Positions 1-11,921 of a stretch of DNA of 64,000 bases are shown here, piece after piece. A program made the position numbers and the translations under genes. The DNA is from Tritrichomonas musculus (taxonomy: Eukaryota > Parabasalia > Tritrichomonadida > Tritrichomonadidae), in contig JAPFFF010000010.1 of assembly GCA_039105265.1 (NCBI GenBank), forward strand, positions 310,001 to 374,000, given 5' to 3'. The notes beneath the pieces are model-generated. The model was not told the DNA's origin. It did not search any database and saw nothing but the letters and a program-made list of their open reading frames with translations. Every line of letters begins with the position of its first letter. The stretch's first letter is position 1.

Positions 1-131
1 GTTAAATAAAACACAAATCTCAAACACTTTTGTAAGATAATTATAAACGATTTCGAAATTAAGTAAAATCAGTAAAAATTAAAGCTTAATCTCAGTTATT
101 CTTAATCTAACATTTCTCACAAATGAACAGA
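1..131 (+). repeat. Reference monomer (phase used in this annotation)
   Basis: First monomer, used to set numbering; the cut point is arbitrary. Landmarks by monomer position: AATAAA at 5-10, C14, G32, position 44 (T here, A in the commonest form), an invariant 10-bp palindrome at 50-59, a near-tandem pair AGTAAAATC/AGTAAAAAT at 62-79, the HindIII hexamer AAGCTT at 82-87, the type 1 box at 105-112, and AAATGAACAG at 121-130. Its state is C14, G32, T44, G63, G72, H, type 1, a. Confidence 0.97.
50..59. other. Invariant 10-bp palindrome ATTTCGAAAT (first copy)
   Basis: ATTTCGAAAT is its own reverse complement and sits at monomer 50-59. It stays unchanged in every monomer class I read, including the K class, where bases just to the left (43 and 48) change. 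It carries one of the unit's two constant CpG positions. Constancy amid variable flanks fits a protein-contact site, but homogenisation alone could also keep it constant. It is listed once here and recurs every 131 bp. Confidence 0.6.
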
Positions 132-500
132 GTTAAATAAAACACAAATCTCAAACACTTTTGTAAGATAATTAAAAACGATTTCGAAATTAATTAAAAT
201 CAGTAAAAATTAAAGCTTAATCTCAGTTATTCTTATTCTAACATTTCTCACAAATGAACAGAGTTAAATAAAACACAAATCTCAAACACTTTTGTAAGAT
301 AATTAAAAACGATTTCGAAATTAAGTAAAATCAGTAAAAATTAAAGCTTAATCTCAGTTATTCTTAATCTAACATTTCTCACAAATGAACAGAGTTAAAT
401 AAAACACAAATCTCAAACACTTTTGTAAGATAATTAAAAACGATTTCGAAATTAAGTAAAATCAATAAAAATTAAAGCTTAATCTCAGTTATTCTTATTC

Positions 501-508
501 AAACGTTT
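501..508. other. AAACGTTT palindrome of type 3 monomers (first copy)
   Basis: In type 3 boxes the changes T108A and A112G together make the 8-bp palindrome AAACGTTT at monomer 108-115, adding a CpG and an AACGTT site. Type 1 monomers lack it. It recurs in all type 3 monomers; only the first is listed. Confidence 0.7.
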
Positions 509-908
509 CTCACAAGTGAACAGAGTTAAATAAAACATAAATCTCAAACACTTTTGTAAGATAATTAAAAACGATTTCGAAATTAAGTAAAATCAATAAA
601 GATTAAATCGCAATATCAATTATTCTTATTCAAACGTTTCTCACAAGTGAACAGAGTTAAATAAAACACAAATCTCAAACACTTTTGTAAGATAATTAAA
701 AACGATTTCGAAATTAAGTAAAATCAGTAAAAATTAAAGCTTAATCTCAGTTATTCTTATTCTAACATTTCTCACAAGTGAACAGAGTTAAATAAAACAT
801 AAATCTCAAACACTTTTGTAAGATAATTAAAAACGATTTCGAAATTAAGTAAAATCAATAAAGATTAAATCGCAATATCAATTATTCTTATTCAAACGTT
901 TCTCACAA

Positions 909-914
909 GTATAC
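909..914. other. GTATAC palindrome of v monomers (first copy)
   Basis: The v end changes AAGTGAACAG to AAGTATACAG and creates the hexamer GTATAC at monomer 123-128. Seventeen monomers carry it, all between 787 and 17029. Confidence 0.75.
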
Positions 915-2227
915 AGAGTTAAATAAAACATAAATCTCAAACACTTTTGTAAGATAATTATAAACGATTTCGAAATTAAGTAAAATCAGTAAAAATTAAA
1001 GCTTAATCTCAGTTATTCTTAATCTAACATTTCTCACAAATGAACAGAGTTAAATAAAACACAAATCTCAAACACTTTTGTAAGATAATTAAAAACGATT
1101 TCGAAATTAATTAAAATCAGTAAAAATTAAAGCTTAATCTCAGTTATTCTTATTCAAACGTTTCTCACAAATGAACAGAGTTAAATAAAACATAAATCTC
1201 AAACACTTTTGTAAGATAATTATAAACGATTTCGAAATTAAGTAAAATCAGTAAAAATTAAAGCTTAATCTCAGTTATTCTTATTCAAACGTTTCTCACA
1301 AATGAACAGAGTTAAATAAAACACAAATCTCAAACACTTTTGTAAGATAATTAAAAACGATTTCGAAATTAAGTAAAATCAATAAAAATTAAAGCTTAAT
1401 CTCAGTTATTCTTAATCTAACATTTCTCACAAGTGAACAGAGTTAAATAAAACACAAATCTCAAACACTTTTATAAGATAATTGAAAAAGATTTCGAAAT
1501 TAAGTAAAATCAATAAAAATTAAAGCTTAATCTCAGTTATTCTTATTCAAACGTTTCTCACAAATGAACAGAGTTAAATAAAACACAAATCTCAAACACT
1601 TTTGTAAGATAATTAAAAACGATTTCGAAATTAAGTAAAATCAATAAAAATTAAAGCTTAATCTCAGTTATTCTTATTCTAACATTTCTCACAAATGAAC
1701 AGAGTTAAATAAAACACAAATCTCAAACACTTTTGTAAGATAATTAAAAACGATTTCGAAATTAAGTAAAATCAATAAAAATTAAAGCTTAATCTCAGTT
1801 ATTCTTATTCTAACATTTCTCACAAATGAACAGAGTTAAATAAAACACAAATCTCAAACACTTTTGTAAGATAATTAAAAACGATTTCGAAATTAATTAA
1901 AATCAGTAAAAATTAAAGCTTAATCTCAGTTATTCTTATTCAAACGTTTCTCACAAGTGAACAGAGTTAAATAAAACACAAATCTCAAACACTTTTATAA
2001 GATAATTGAAAAAGATTTCGAAATTAAGTAAAATCAATAAAAATTAAAGCTTAATCTCAGTTATTCTTATTCAAACGTTTCTCACAAATGAACAGAGTTA
2101 AATAAAACACAAATCTCAAACACTTTTGTAAGATAATTAAAAACGATTTCGAAATTAAGTAAAATCAATAAAAATTAAAGCTTAATCTCAGTTATTCTTA
2201 TTCTAACATTTCTCACAAATGAACAGA

Positions 2228-3275
2228 GTTAAATAAAACACAAATCTCAAACACTTTTGTAAGATAATTAAAAACGATTTCGAAATTAAGTAAAATCAAT
2301 AAAAATTAAAGCTTAATCTCAGTTATTCTTATTCAAACGTTTCTCACAAGTGAACAGAGTTAAATAAAACATAAATCTCAAACACTTTTGTAAGATAATT
2401 AAAAACGATTTCGAAATTAAGTAAAATCAATAAAGATTAAATCGCAATATCAATTATTCTTATTCAAACGTTTCTCACAAGTGAACAGAGTTAAATAAAA
2501 CACAAATCTCAAACACTTTTGTAAGATAATTAAAAACGATTTCGAAATTAAGTAAAATCAGTAAAAATTAAAGCTTAATCTCAGTTATTCTTATTCTAAC
2601 ATTTCTCACAAGTGAACAGAGTTAAATAAAACATAAATCTCAAACACTTTTGTAAGATAATTAAAAACGATTTCGAAATTAAGTAAAATCAATAAAGATT
2701 AAATCGCAATATCAATTATTCTTATTCAAACGTTTCTCACAAGTATACAGAGTTAAATAAAACATAAATCTCAAACACTTTTGTAAGATAATTATAAACG
2801 ATTTCGAAATTAAGTAAAATCAGTAAAAATTAAAGCTTAATCTCAGTTATTCTTAATCTAACATTTCTCACAAATGAACAGAGTTAAATAAAACACAAAT
2901 CTCAAACACTTTTGTAAGATAATTAAAAACGATTTCGAAATTAATTAAAATCAGTAAAAATTAAAGCTTAATCTCAGTTATTCTTATTCAAACGTTTCTC
3001 ACAAATGAACAGAGTTAAATAAAACATAAATCTCAAACACTTTTGTAAGATAATTATAAACGATTTCGAAATTAAGTAAAATCAGTAAAAATTAAAGCTT
3101 AATCTCAGTTATTCTTATTCAAACGTTTCTCACAAATGAACAGAGTTAAATAAAACACAAATCTCAAACACTTTTGTAAGATAATTAAAAACGATTTCGA
3201 AATTAAGTAAAATCAATAAAAATTAAAGCTTAATCTCAGTTATTCTTAATCTAACATTTCTCACAAGTGAACAGA
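2228..3275. repeat. Left-domain 8-monomer cassette, copy 2
   Basis: Same eight ordered states as the copy at 394, shifted by exactly 14 monomers (1834 bp). Here it is followed directly by the block that resembles the window start (3276 on), not by an A32+K monomer, so a junction between HOR variants lies at 3275/3276. Confidence 0.9.
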
Positions 3276-3668
3276 GTTAAATAAAACACAAATCTCAAAC
3301 ACTTTTGTAAGATAATTATAAACGATTTCGAAATTAAGTAAAATCAGTAAAAATTAAAGCTTAATCTCAGTTATTCTTAATCTAACATTTCTCACAAATG
3401 AACAGAGTTAAATAAAACACAAATCTCAAACACTTTTGTAAGATAATTAAAAACGATTTCGAAATTAATTAAAATCAGTAAAAATTAAAGCTTAATCTCA
3501 GTTATTCTTATTCTAACATTTCTCACAAATGAACAGAGTTAAATAAAACACAAATCTCAAACACTTTTGTAAGATAATTAAAAACGATTTCGAAATTAAG
3601 TAAAATCAGTAAAAATTAAAGCTTAATCTCAGTTATTCTTAATCTAACATTTCTCACAAATGAACAGA

Positions 3669-4716
3669 GTTAAATAAAACACAAATCTCAAACACTTTTG
3701 TAAGATAATTAAAAACGATTTCGAAATTAAGTAAAATCAATAAAAATTAAAGCTTAATCTCAGTTATTCTTATTCAAACGTTTCTCACAAGTGAACAGAG
3801 TTAAATAAAACATAAATCTCAAACACTTTTGTAAGATAATTAAAAACGATTTCGAAATTAAGTAAAATCAATAAAGATTAAATCGCAATATCAATTATTC
3901 TTATTCAAACGTTTCTCACAAGTGAACAGAGTTAAATAAAACACAAATCTCAAACACTTTTGTAAGATAATTAAAAACGATTTCGAAATTAAGTAAAATC
4001 AGTAAAAATTAAAGCTTAATCTCAGTTATTCTTATTCTAACATTTCTCACAAGTGAACAGAGTTAAATAAAACATAAATCTCAAACACTTTTGTAAGATA
4101 ATTAAAAACGATTTCGAAATTAAGTAAAATCAATAAAGATTAAATCGCAATATCAATTATTCTTATTCAAACGTTTCTCACAAGTATACAGAGTTAAATA
4201 AAACATAAATCTCAAACACTTTTGTAAGATAATTATAAACGATTTCGAAATTAAGTAAAATCAGTAAAAATTAAAGCTTAATCTCAGTTATTCTTAATCT
4301 AACATTTCTCACAAATGAACAGAGTTAAATAAAACACAAATCTCAAACACTTTTGTAAGATAATTAAAAACGATTTCGAAATTAATTAAAATCAGTAAAA
4401 ATTAAAGCTTAATCTCAGTTATTCTTATTCAAACGTTTCTCACAAATGAACAGAGTTAAATAAAACATAAATCTCAAACACTTTTGTAAGATAATTATAA
4501 ACGATTTCGAAATTAAGTAAAATCAGTAAAAATTAAAGCTTAATCTCAGTTATTCTTATTCAAACGTTTCTCACAAATGAACAGAGTTAAATAAAACACA
4601 AATCTCAAACACTTTTGTAAGATAATTAAAAACGATTTCGAAATTAAGTAAAATCAATAAAAATTAAAGCTTAATCTCAGTTATTCTTAATCTAACATTT
4701 CTCACAAGTGAACAGA
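3669..4716. repeat. Left-domain 8-monomer cassette, copy 3
   Basis: Same ordered states as the copy at 394, shifted by 25 monomers (3275 bp). The three monomers before it (3276-3668) also match those before copy 1, and the A32+K monomer follows at 4717 as after copy 1. The 25-unit duplication thus covers about 1-1834 and 3276-5109. Confidence 0.9.
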
Positions 4717-5109
4717 GTTAAATAAAACACAAATCTCAAACACTTTTATAAGATAATTGAAAAAGATTTCGAAATTAAGTAAAATCAATAAAAATTAAAG
4801 CTTAATCTCAGTTATTCTTATTCAAACGTTTCTCACAAATGAACAGAGTTAAATAAAACACAAATCTCAAACACTTTTGTAAGATAATTAAAAACGATTT
4901 CGAAATTAAGTAAAATCAATAAAAATTAAAGCTTAATCTCAGTTATTCTTATTCTAACATTTCTCACAAATGAACAGAGTTAAATAAAACACAAATCTCA
5001 AACACTTTTGTAAGATAATTAAAAACGATTTCGAAATTAAGTAAAATCAATAAAAATTAAAGCTTAATCTCAGTTATTCTTATTCTAACATTTCTCACAA
5101 ATGAACAGA

Positions 5110-6550
5110 GTTAAATAAAACACAAATCTCAAACACTTTTGTAAGATAATTAAAAACGATTTCGAAATTAAGTAAAATCAGTAAAAATTAAAGCTTAATC
5201 TCAGTTATTCTTAATCTAACGTTTCTCACAAATGAACAGAGTTAAATAAAACACAAATCTCAAACACTTTTGTAAGATAATTAAAAACGATTTCGAAATT
5301 AAGTAAAATCAGTAAAAATTAAAGCTTAATCTCAGTTATTCTTATTCAAACGTTTCTCACAAATGAACAGAGTTAAATAAAACACAAATCTCAAACACTT
5401 TTGTAAGATAATTATAAACGATTTCGAAATTAAGTAAAATCAGTAAAAATTAAAGCTTAATCTCAGTTATTCTTATTCAAACGTTTCTCACAAATGAACA
5501 GAGTTAAATAAAACACAAATCTCAAACACTTTTGTAAGATAATTATAAACGATTTCGAAATTAAGTAAAATCAGTAAAAATTAAAGCTTAATCTCAGTTA
5601 TTCTTAATCTAACATTTCTCACAAATGAACAGAGTTAAATAAAACACAAATCTCAAACACTTTTGTAAGATAATTAAAAACGATTTCGAAATTAAGTAAA
5701 ATCAGTAAAAATTAAAGCTTAATCTCAGTTATTCTTAATCTAACATTTCTCACAAATGAACAGAGTTAAATAAAACACAAATCTCAAACACTTTTGTAAG
5801 ATAATTAAAAACGATTTCGAAATTAAGTAAAATCAGTAAAAATTAAAGCTTAATCTCAGTTATTCTTATTCAAACGTTTCTCACAAATGAACAGAGTTAA
5901 ATAAAACACAAATCTCAAACACTTTTGTAAGATAATTAAAAACGATTTCGAAATTAAGTAAAATCAGTAAAAATTAAAGCTTATTCTCAATTATTCTTAA
6001 TCTAACATTTCTCACAAATGAACAGAGTTAAATAAAACACAAATCTCAAACACTTTTGTAAGATAATTAAAAACGATTTCGAAATTAAGTAAAATCAGTA
6101 AAAATTAAAGCGCAATATCAATTATTCTTATTCAAACGTTTCTCACAAATGAACAGAGTTAAATAAAACACAAATCTCAAACACTTTTGTAAGATAATTA
6201 AAAACGATTTCGAAATTAAGTAAAATCAGTAAAAATTAAAGCTTAATCTCAGTTATTCTTATTCAAACGTTTCTCACAAGTGAACAGAGTTAAATAAAAC
6301 ACAAATCTCAAACACTTTTGTAAGATAATTAAAAACGATTTCGAAATTAAGTAAAATCAGTAAAAATTAAAGCTTAATCTCAGTTATTCTTAATCTAACA
6401 TTTCTCACAAATGAACAGAGTTAAATAAAACACAAATCTCAAACACTTTTGTAAGATAATTAAAAACGATTTCGAAATTAAGTAAAATCAGTAAAAATTA
6501 AAGCTTAATCTCAGTTATTCTTATTCAAACGTTTCTCACAAGTGAACAGA
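5110..6550. repeat. Block of right-domain character inside the left domain (11 monomers)
   Basis: The eleven monomers have the states type 4, type 3, T44 type 3, T44 type 1, type 1, type 3, h type 1, R type 3, type 3 r, type 1 and type 3 r. No Q, v, C14T or G72A monomer occurs in the block, and h/R monomers are otherwise found only to the right of 17290. The order is close to 17422-18600 and 19911-21220. It is most simply a segment moved between domains by unequal exchange or conversion, or a remnant of the older array. Confidence 0.8.
5896..6157. repeat. h-R monomer pair, left-domain copy
   Basis: The first monomer has the h box (A89T, G95A, HindIII site kept, type 1 end) and the second the R box (T86G, T87C, C91A, G95A with G84 kept, type 3 end). 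The same pair occurs at 18077, 37203, 41526, 46111 and 54495. Confidence 0.9.
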
Positions 6551-6812
6551 GTTAAATAAAACACAAATCTCAAACACTTTTATAAGATAATTGAAAAAGA
6601 TTTCGAAATTAAGTAAAATCAATAAAAATTAAAGCTTAATCTCAGTTATTCTTATTCAAACGTTTCTCACAAATGAACAGAGTTAAATAAAACACAAATC
6701 TCAAACACTTTTGTAAGATAATTAAAAACGATTTCGAAATTAAGTAAAATCAATAAAAATTAAAGCTTAATCTCAGTTATTCTTATTCTAACATTTCTCA
6801 CAAATGAACAGA

Positions 6813-7860
6813 GTTAAATAAAACACAAATCTCAAACACTTTTGTAAGATAATTAAAAACGATTTCGAAATTAAGTAAAATCAATAAAAATTAAAGCTTA
6901 ATCTCAGTTATTCTTATTCAAACGTTTCTCACAAGTGAACAGAGTTAAATAAAACATAAATCTCAAACACTTTTGTAAGATAATTAAAAACGATTTCGAA
7001 ATTAAGTAAAATCAATAAAGATTAAATCGCAATATCAATTATTCTTATTCAAACGTTTCTCACAAGTGAACAGAGTTAAATAAAACACAAATCTCAAACA
7101 CTTTTGTAAGATAATTAAAAACGATTTCGAAATTAAGTAAAATCAGTAAAAATTAAAGCTTAATCTCAGTTATTCTTATTCTAACATTTCTCACAAGTGA
7201 ACAGAGTTAAATAAAACATAAATCTCAAACACTTTTGTAAGATAATTAAAAACGATTTCGAAATTAAGTAAAATCAATAAAGATTAAATCGCAATATCAA
7301 TTATTCTTATTCAAACGTTTCTCACAAGTATACAGAGTTAAATAAAACATAAATCTCAAACACTTTTGTAAGATAATTATAAACGATTTCGAAATTAAGT
7401 AAAATCAGTAAAAATTAAAGCTTAATCTCAGTTATTCTTAATCTAACATTTCTCACAAATGAACAGAGTTAAATAAAACACAAATCTCAAACACTTTTGT
7501 AAGATAATTAAAAACGATTTCGAAATTAATTAAAATCAGTAAAAATTAAAGCTTAATCTCAGTTATTCTTATTCAAACGTTTCTCACAAATGAACAGAGT
7601 TAAATAAAACATAAATCTCAAACACTTTTGTAAGATAATTATAAACGATTTCGAAATTAAGTAAAATCAGTAAAAATTAAAGCTTAATCTCAGTTATTCT
7701 TATTCAAACGTTTCTCACAAATGAACAGAGTTAAATAAAACACAAATCTCAAACACTTTTGTAAGATAATTAAAAACGATTTCGAAATTAAGTAAAATCA
7801 ATAAAAATTAAAGCTTAATCTCAGTTATTCTTAATCTAACATTTCTCACAAGTGAACAGA
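6813..7860. repeat. Left-domain 8-monomer cassette, copy 4
   Basis: Same ordered states as copy 2, with the same A32+K and G72A type 2 monomers before it (6551-6812 compared with 1966-2227). The shift from copy 2 is 35 monomers (4585 bp). It is followed by the window-start-like block at 7861. Confidence 0.9.
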
Positions 7861-8253
7861 GTTAAATAAAACACAAATCTCAAACACTTTTGTAAGATAA
7901 TTATAAACGATTTCGAAATTAAGTAAAATCAGTAAAAATTAAAGCTTAATCTCAGTTATTCTTATTCTAACATTTCTCACAAATGAACAGAGTTAAATAA
8001 AACACAAATCTCAAACACTTTTGTAAGATAATTAAAAACGATTTCGAAATTAATTAAAATCAGTAAAAATTAAAGCTTAATCTCAGTTATTCTTATTCTA
8101 ACATTTCTCACAAATGAACAGAGTTAAATAAAACACAAATCTCAAACACTTTTGTAAGATAATTAAAAACGATTTCGAAATTAAGTAAAATCAGTAAAAA
8201 TTAAAGCTTAATCTCAGTTATTCTTAATCTAACATTTCTCACAAATGAACAGA

Positions 8254-9301
8254 GTTAAATAAAACACAAATCTCAAACACTTTTGTAAGATAATTAAAAA
8301 CGATTTCGAAATTAAGTAAAATCAATAAAAATTAAAGCTTAATCTCAGTTATTCTTATTCAAACGTTTCTCACAAGTGAACAGAGTTAAATAAAACATAA
8401 ATCTCAAACACTTTTGTAAGATAATTAAAAACGATTTCGAAATTAAGTAAAATCAATAAAGATTAAATCGCAATATCAATTATTCTTATTCAAACGTTTC
8501 TCACAAGTGAACAGAGTTAAATAAAACACAAATCTCAAACACTTTTGTAAGATAATTAAAAACGATTTCGAAATTAAGTAAAATCAGTAAAAATTAAAGC
8601 TTAATCTCAGTTATTCTTATTCTAACATTTCTCACAAGTGAACAGAGTTAAATAAAACATAAATCTCAAACACTTTTGTAAGATAATTAAAAACGATTTC
8701 GAAATTAAGTAAAATCAATAAAGATTAAATCGCAATATCAATTATTCTTATTCAAACGTTTCTCACAAGTATACAGAGTTAAATAAAACATAAATCTCAA
8801 ACACTTTTGTAAGATAATTATAAACGATTTCGAAATTAAGTAAAATCAGTAAAAATTAAAGCTTAATCTCAGTTATTCTTAATCTAACATTTCTCACAAA
8901 TGAACAGAGTTAAATAAAACACAAATCTCAAACACTTTTGTAAGATAATTAAAAACGATTTCGAAATTAATTAAAATCAGTAAAAATTAAAGCTTAATCT
9001 CAGTTATTCTTATTCAAACGTTTCTCACAAATGAACAGAGTTAAATAAAACATAAATCTCAAACACTTTTGTAAGATAATTATAAACGATTTCGAAATTA
9101 AGTAAAATCAGTAAAAATTAAAGCTTAATCTCAGTTATTCTTATTCAAACGTTTCTCACAAATGAACAGAGTTAAATAAAACACAAATCTCAAACACTTT
9201 TGTAAGATAATTAAAAACGATTTCGAAATTAAGTAAAATCAATAAAAATTAAAGCTTAATCTCAGTTATTCTTAATCTAACATTTCTCACAAGTGAACAG
9301 A
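8254..9301. repeat. Left-domain 8-monomer cassette, copy 5
   Basis: Same ordered states as copy 1, shifted by 60 monomers (7860 bp). The preceding three monomers also match the window start, except that the first (7861) has a type 2 box where the one at 1 has type 1. The A32+K block follows at 9302. Confidence 0.9.
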
Positions 9302-9825
9302 GTTAAATAAAACACAAATCTCAAACACTTTTATAAGATAATTGAAAAAGATTTCGAAATTAAGTAAAATCAATAAAAATTAAAGCTTAATCTCAGTTAT
9401 TCTTATTCAAACGTTTCTCACAAATGAACAGAGTTAAATAAAACACAAATCTCAAACACTTTTGTAAGATAATTAAAAACGATTTCGAAATTAAGTAAAA
9501 TCAATAAAAATTAAAGCTTAATCTCAGTTATTCTTATTCTAACATTTCTCACAAATGAACAGAGTTAAATAAAACACAAATCTCAAACACTTTTGTAAGA
9601 TAATTAAAAACGATTTCGAAATTAAGTAAAATCAATAAAAATTAAAGCTTAATCTCAGTTATTCTTATTCTAACATTTCTCACAAATGAACAGAGTTAAA
9701 TAAAACACAAATCTCAAACACTTTTGTAAGATAATTAAAAACGATTTCGAAATTAATTAAAATCAGTAAAAATTAAAGCTTAATCTCAGTTATTCTTATT
9801 CAAACGTTTCTCACAAATGAACAGA

Positions 9826-10349
9826 GTTAAATAAAACACAAATCTCAAACACTTTTGTAAGATAATTAAAAACGATTTCGAAATTAAGTAAAATCAATAA
9901 AGATTAAATCGCAATATCAATTATTCTTATTCAAACGTTTCTCACAAGTATACAGAGTTAAATAAAACACAAATCTCAAACACTTTTGTAAGATAATTAA
10001 AAACGATTTCGAAATTAAGTAAAATCAATAAAGATTAAATCGCAATATCAATTATTCTTATTCAAACGTTTCTCACAAGTGAACAGAGTTAAATAAAACA
10101 CAAATCTCAAACACTTTTGTAAGATAATTAAAAACGATTTCGAAATTAAGTAAAATCAGTAAAAATTAAATCGCAATATCAATTATTCTTATTCAAACGT
10201 TTCTCACAAGTGAACAGAGTTAAATAAAACACAAATCTCAAACACTTTTGTAAGATAATTAAAAACGATTTCGAAATTAAGTAAAATCAATAAAGATTAA
10301 ATCGCAATATCAATTATTCTTATTCAAACGTTTCTCACAAGTATACAGA
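9826..10349. repeat. Run of four Q monomers
   Basis: Four consecutive monomers lack the HindIII hexamer and carry the Q box. The third (10088) is a hybrid with AGTAAAAATT upstream of Q, where Q is normally preceded by AATAAAGATT. Ends are v, r, r, v. Confidence 0.9.
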
Positions 10350-10480
10350 GTTAAATAAAACATAAATCTCAAACACTTTTGTAAGATAATTATAAACGAT
10401 TTCGAAATTAAGTAAAATCAGTAAAAATTAAAGCTTAATCTCAGTTATTCTTATTCTAACATTTCTCACAAGTGAACAGA

Positions 10481-11397
10481 GTTAAATAAAACATAAATCT
10501 CAAACACTTTTGTAAGATAATTAAAAACGATTTCGAAATTAAGTAAAATCAATAAAGATTAAATCGCAATATCAATTATTCTTATTCAAACGTTTCTCAC
10601 AAGTATACAGAGTTAAATAAAACACAAATCTCAAACACTTTTGTAAGATAATTAAAAACGATTTCGAAATTAAGTAAAATCAGTAAAAATTAAAGCTTAA
10701 TCTCAGTTATTCTTATTCTAACATTTCTCACAAGTGAACAGAGTTAAATAAAACATAAATCTCAAACACTTTTGTAAGATAATTAAAAACGATTTCGAAA
10801 TTAAGTAAAATCAATAAAGATTAAATCGCAATATCAATTATTCTTATTCAAACGTTTCTCACAAGTATACAGAGTTAAATAAAACATAAATCTCAAACAC
10901 TTTTGTAAGATAATTATAAACGATTTCGAAATTAAGTAAAATCAGTAAAAATTAAAGCTTAATCTCAGTTATTCTTAATCTAACATTTCTCACAAATGAA
11001 CAGAGTTAAATAAAACACAAATCTCAAACACTTTTGTAAGATAATTAAAAACGATTTCGAAATTAATTAAAATCAGTAAAAATTAAAGCTTAATCTCAGT
11101 TATTCTTATTCAAACGTTTCTCACAAATGAACAGAGTTAAATAAAACATAAATCTCAAACACTTTTGTAAGATAATTATAAACGATTTCGAAATTAAGTA
11201 AAATCAGTAAAAATTAAAGCTTAATCTCAGTTATTCTTATTCAAACGTTTCTCACAAATGAACAGAGTTAAATAAAACACAAATCTCAAACACTTTTGTA
11301 AGATAATTAAAAACGATTTCGAAATTAAGTAAAATCAATAAAAATTAAAGCTTAATCTCAGTTATTCTTAATCTAACATTTCTCACAAGTGAACAGA
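10481..11397. repeat. Left-domain cassette, copy 6 (seven monomers, changed start)
   Basis: The last six monomers match the cassette exactly. The D-Q monomer at 10481 ends in v where other copies have r, and the usual first monomer is replaced by a C14T T44 type 2 r monomer at 10350. The left edge of this copy therefore looks like an exchange product. The A32+K monomer follows at 11398. Confidence 0.8.
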
Positions 11398-11921
11398 GTT
11401 AAATAAAACACAAATCTCAAACACTTTTATAAGATAATTGAAAAAGATTTCGAAATTAAGTAAAATCAATAAAAATTAAAGCTTAATCTCAGTTATTCTT
11501 ATTCAAACGTTTCTCACAAATGAACAGAGTTAAATAAAACACAAATCTCAAACACTTTTGTAAGATAATTAAAAACGATTTCGAAATTAAGTAAAATCAA
11601 TAAAAATTAAAGCTTAATCTCAGTTATTCTTATTCTAACATTTCTCACAAATGAACAGAGTTAAATAAAACACAAATCTCAAACACTTTTGTAAGATAAT
11701 TAAAAACGATTTCGAAATTAAGTAAAATCAATAAAAATTAAAGCTTAATCTCAGTTATTCTTATTCTAACATTTCTCACAAATGAACAGAGTTAAATAAA
11801 ACACAAATCTCAAACACTTTTGTAAGATAATTAAAAACGATTTCGAAATTAATTAAAATCAGTAAAAATTAAAGCTTAATCTCAGTTATTCTTATTCAAA
11901 CGTTTCTCACAAGTGAACAGA

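Larger units (their letters stand above)
394..1441. repeat. Left-domain 8-monomer cassette, copy 1
   Basis: Ordered states: G72A/type 3/r; C14T D-Q type 3 r; type 2 r; C14T D-Q type 3 v; C14T T44 type 1 a; T63 type 3 a; C14T T44 type 3 a; G72A type 1 r. This 1048-bp order defines the cassette and recurs at seven other places in the left domain. It is followed by an A32+K monomer at 1442. Confidence 0.9.

Noticed and set aside
49-66. CENP-B box
   Set aside because: Only the TTCG core is shared with the NTTCGNNNNANNCGGGN consensus; neither strand has the A or the CGGG part.
81-90. Extended palindrome around the HindIII site
   Set aside because: Only the hexamer AAGCTT is symmetric; flanking bases (A before, A after) do not pair.
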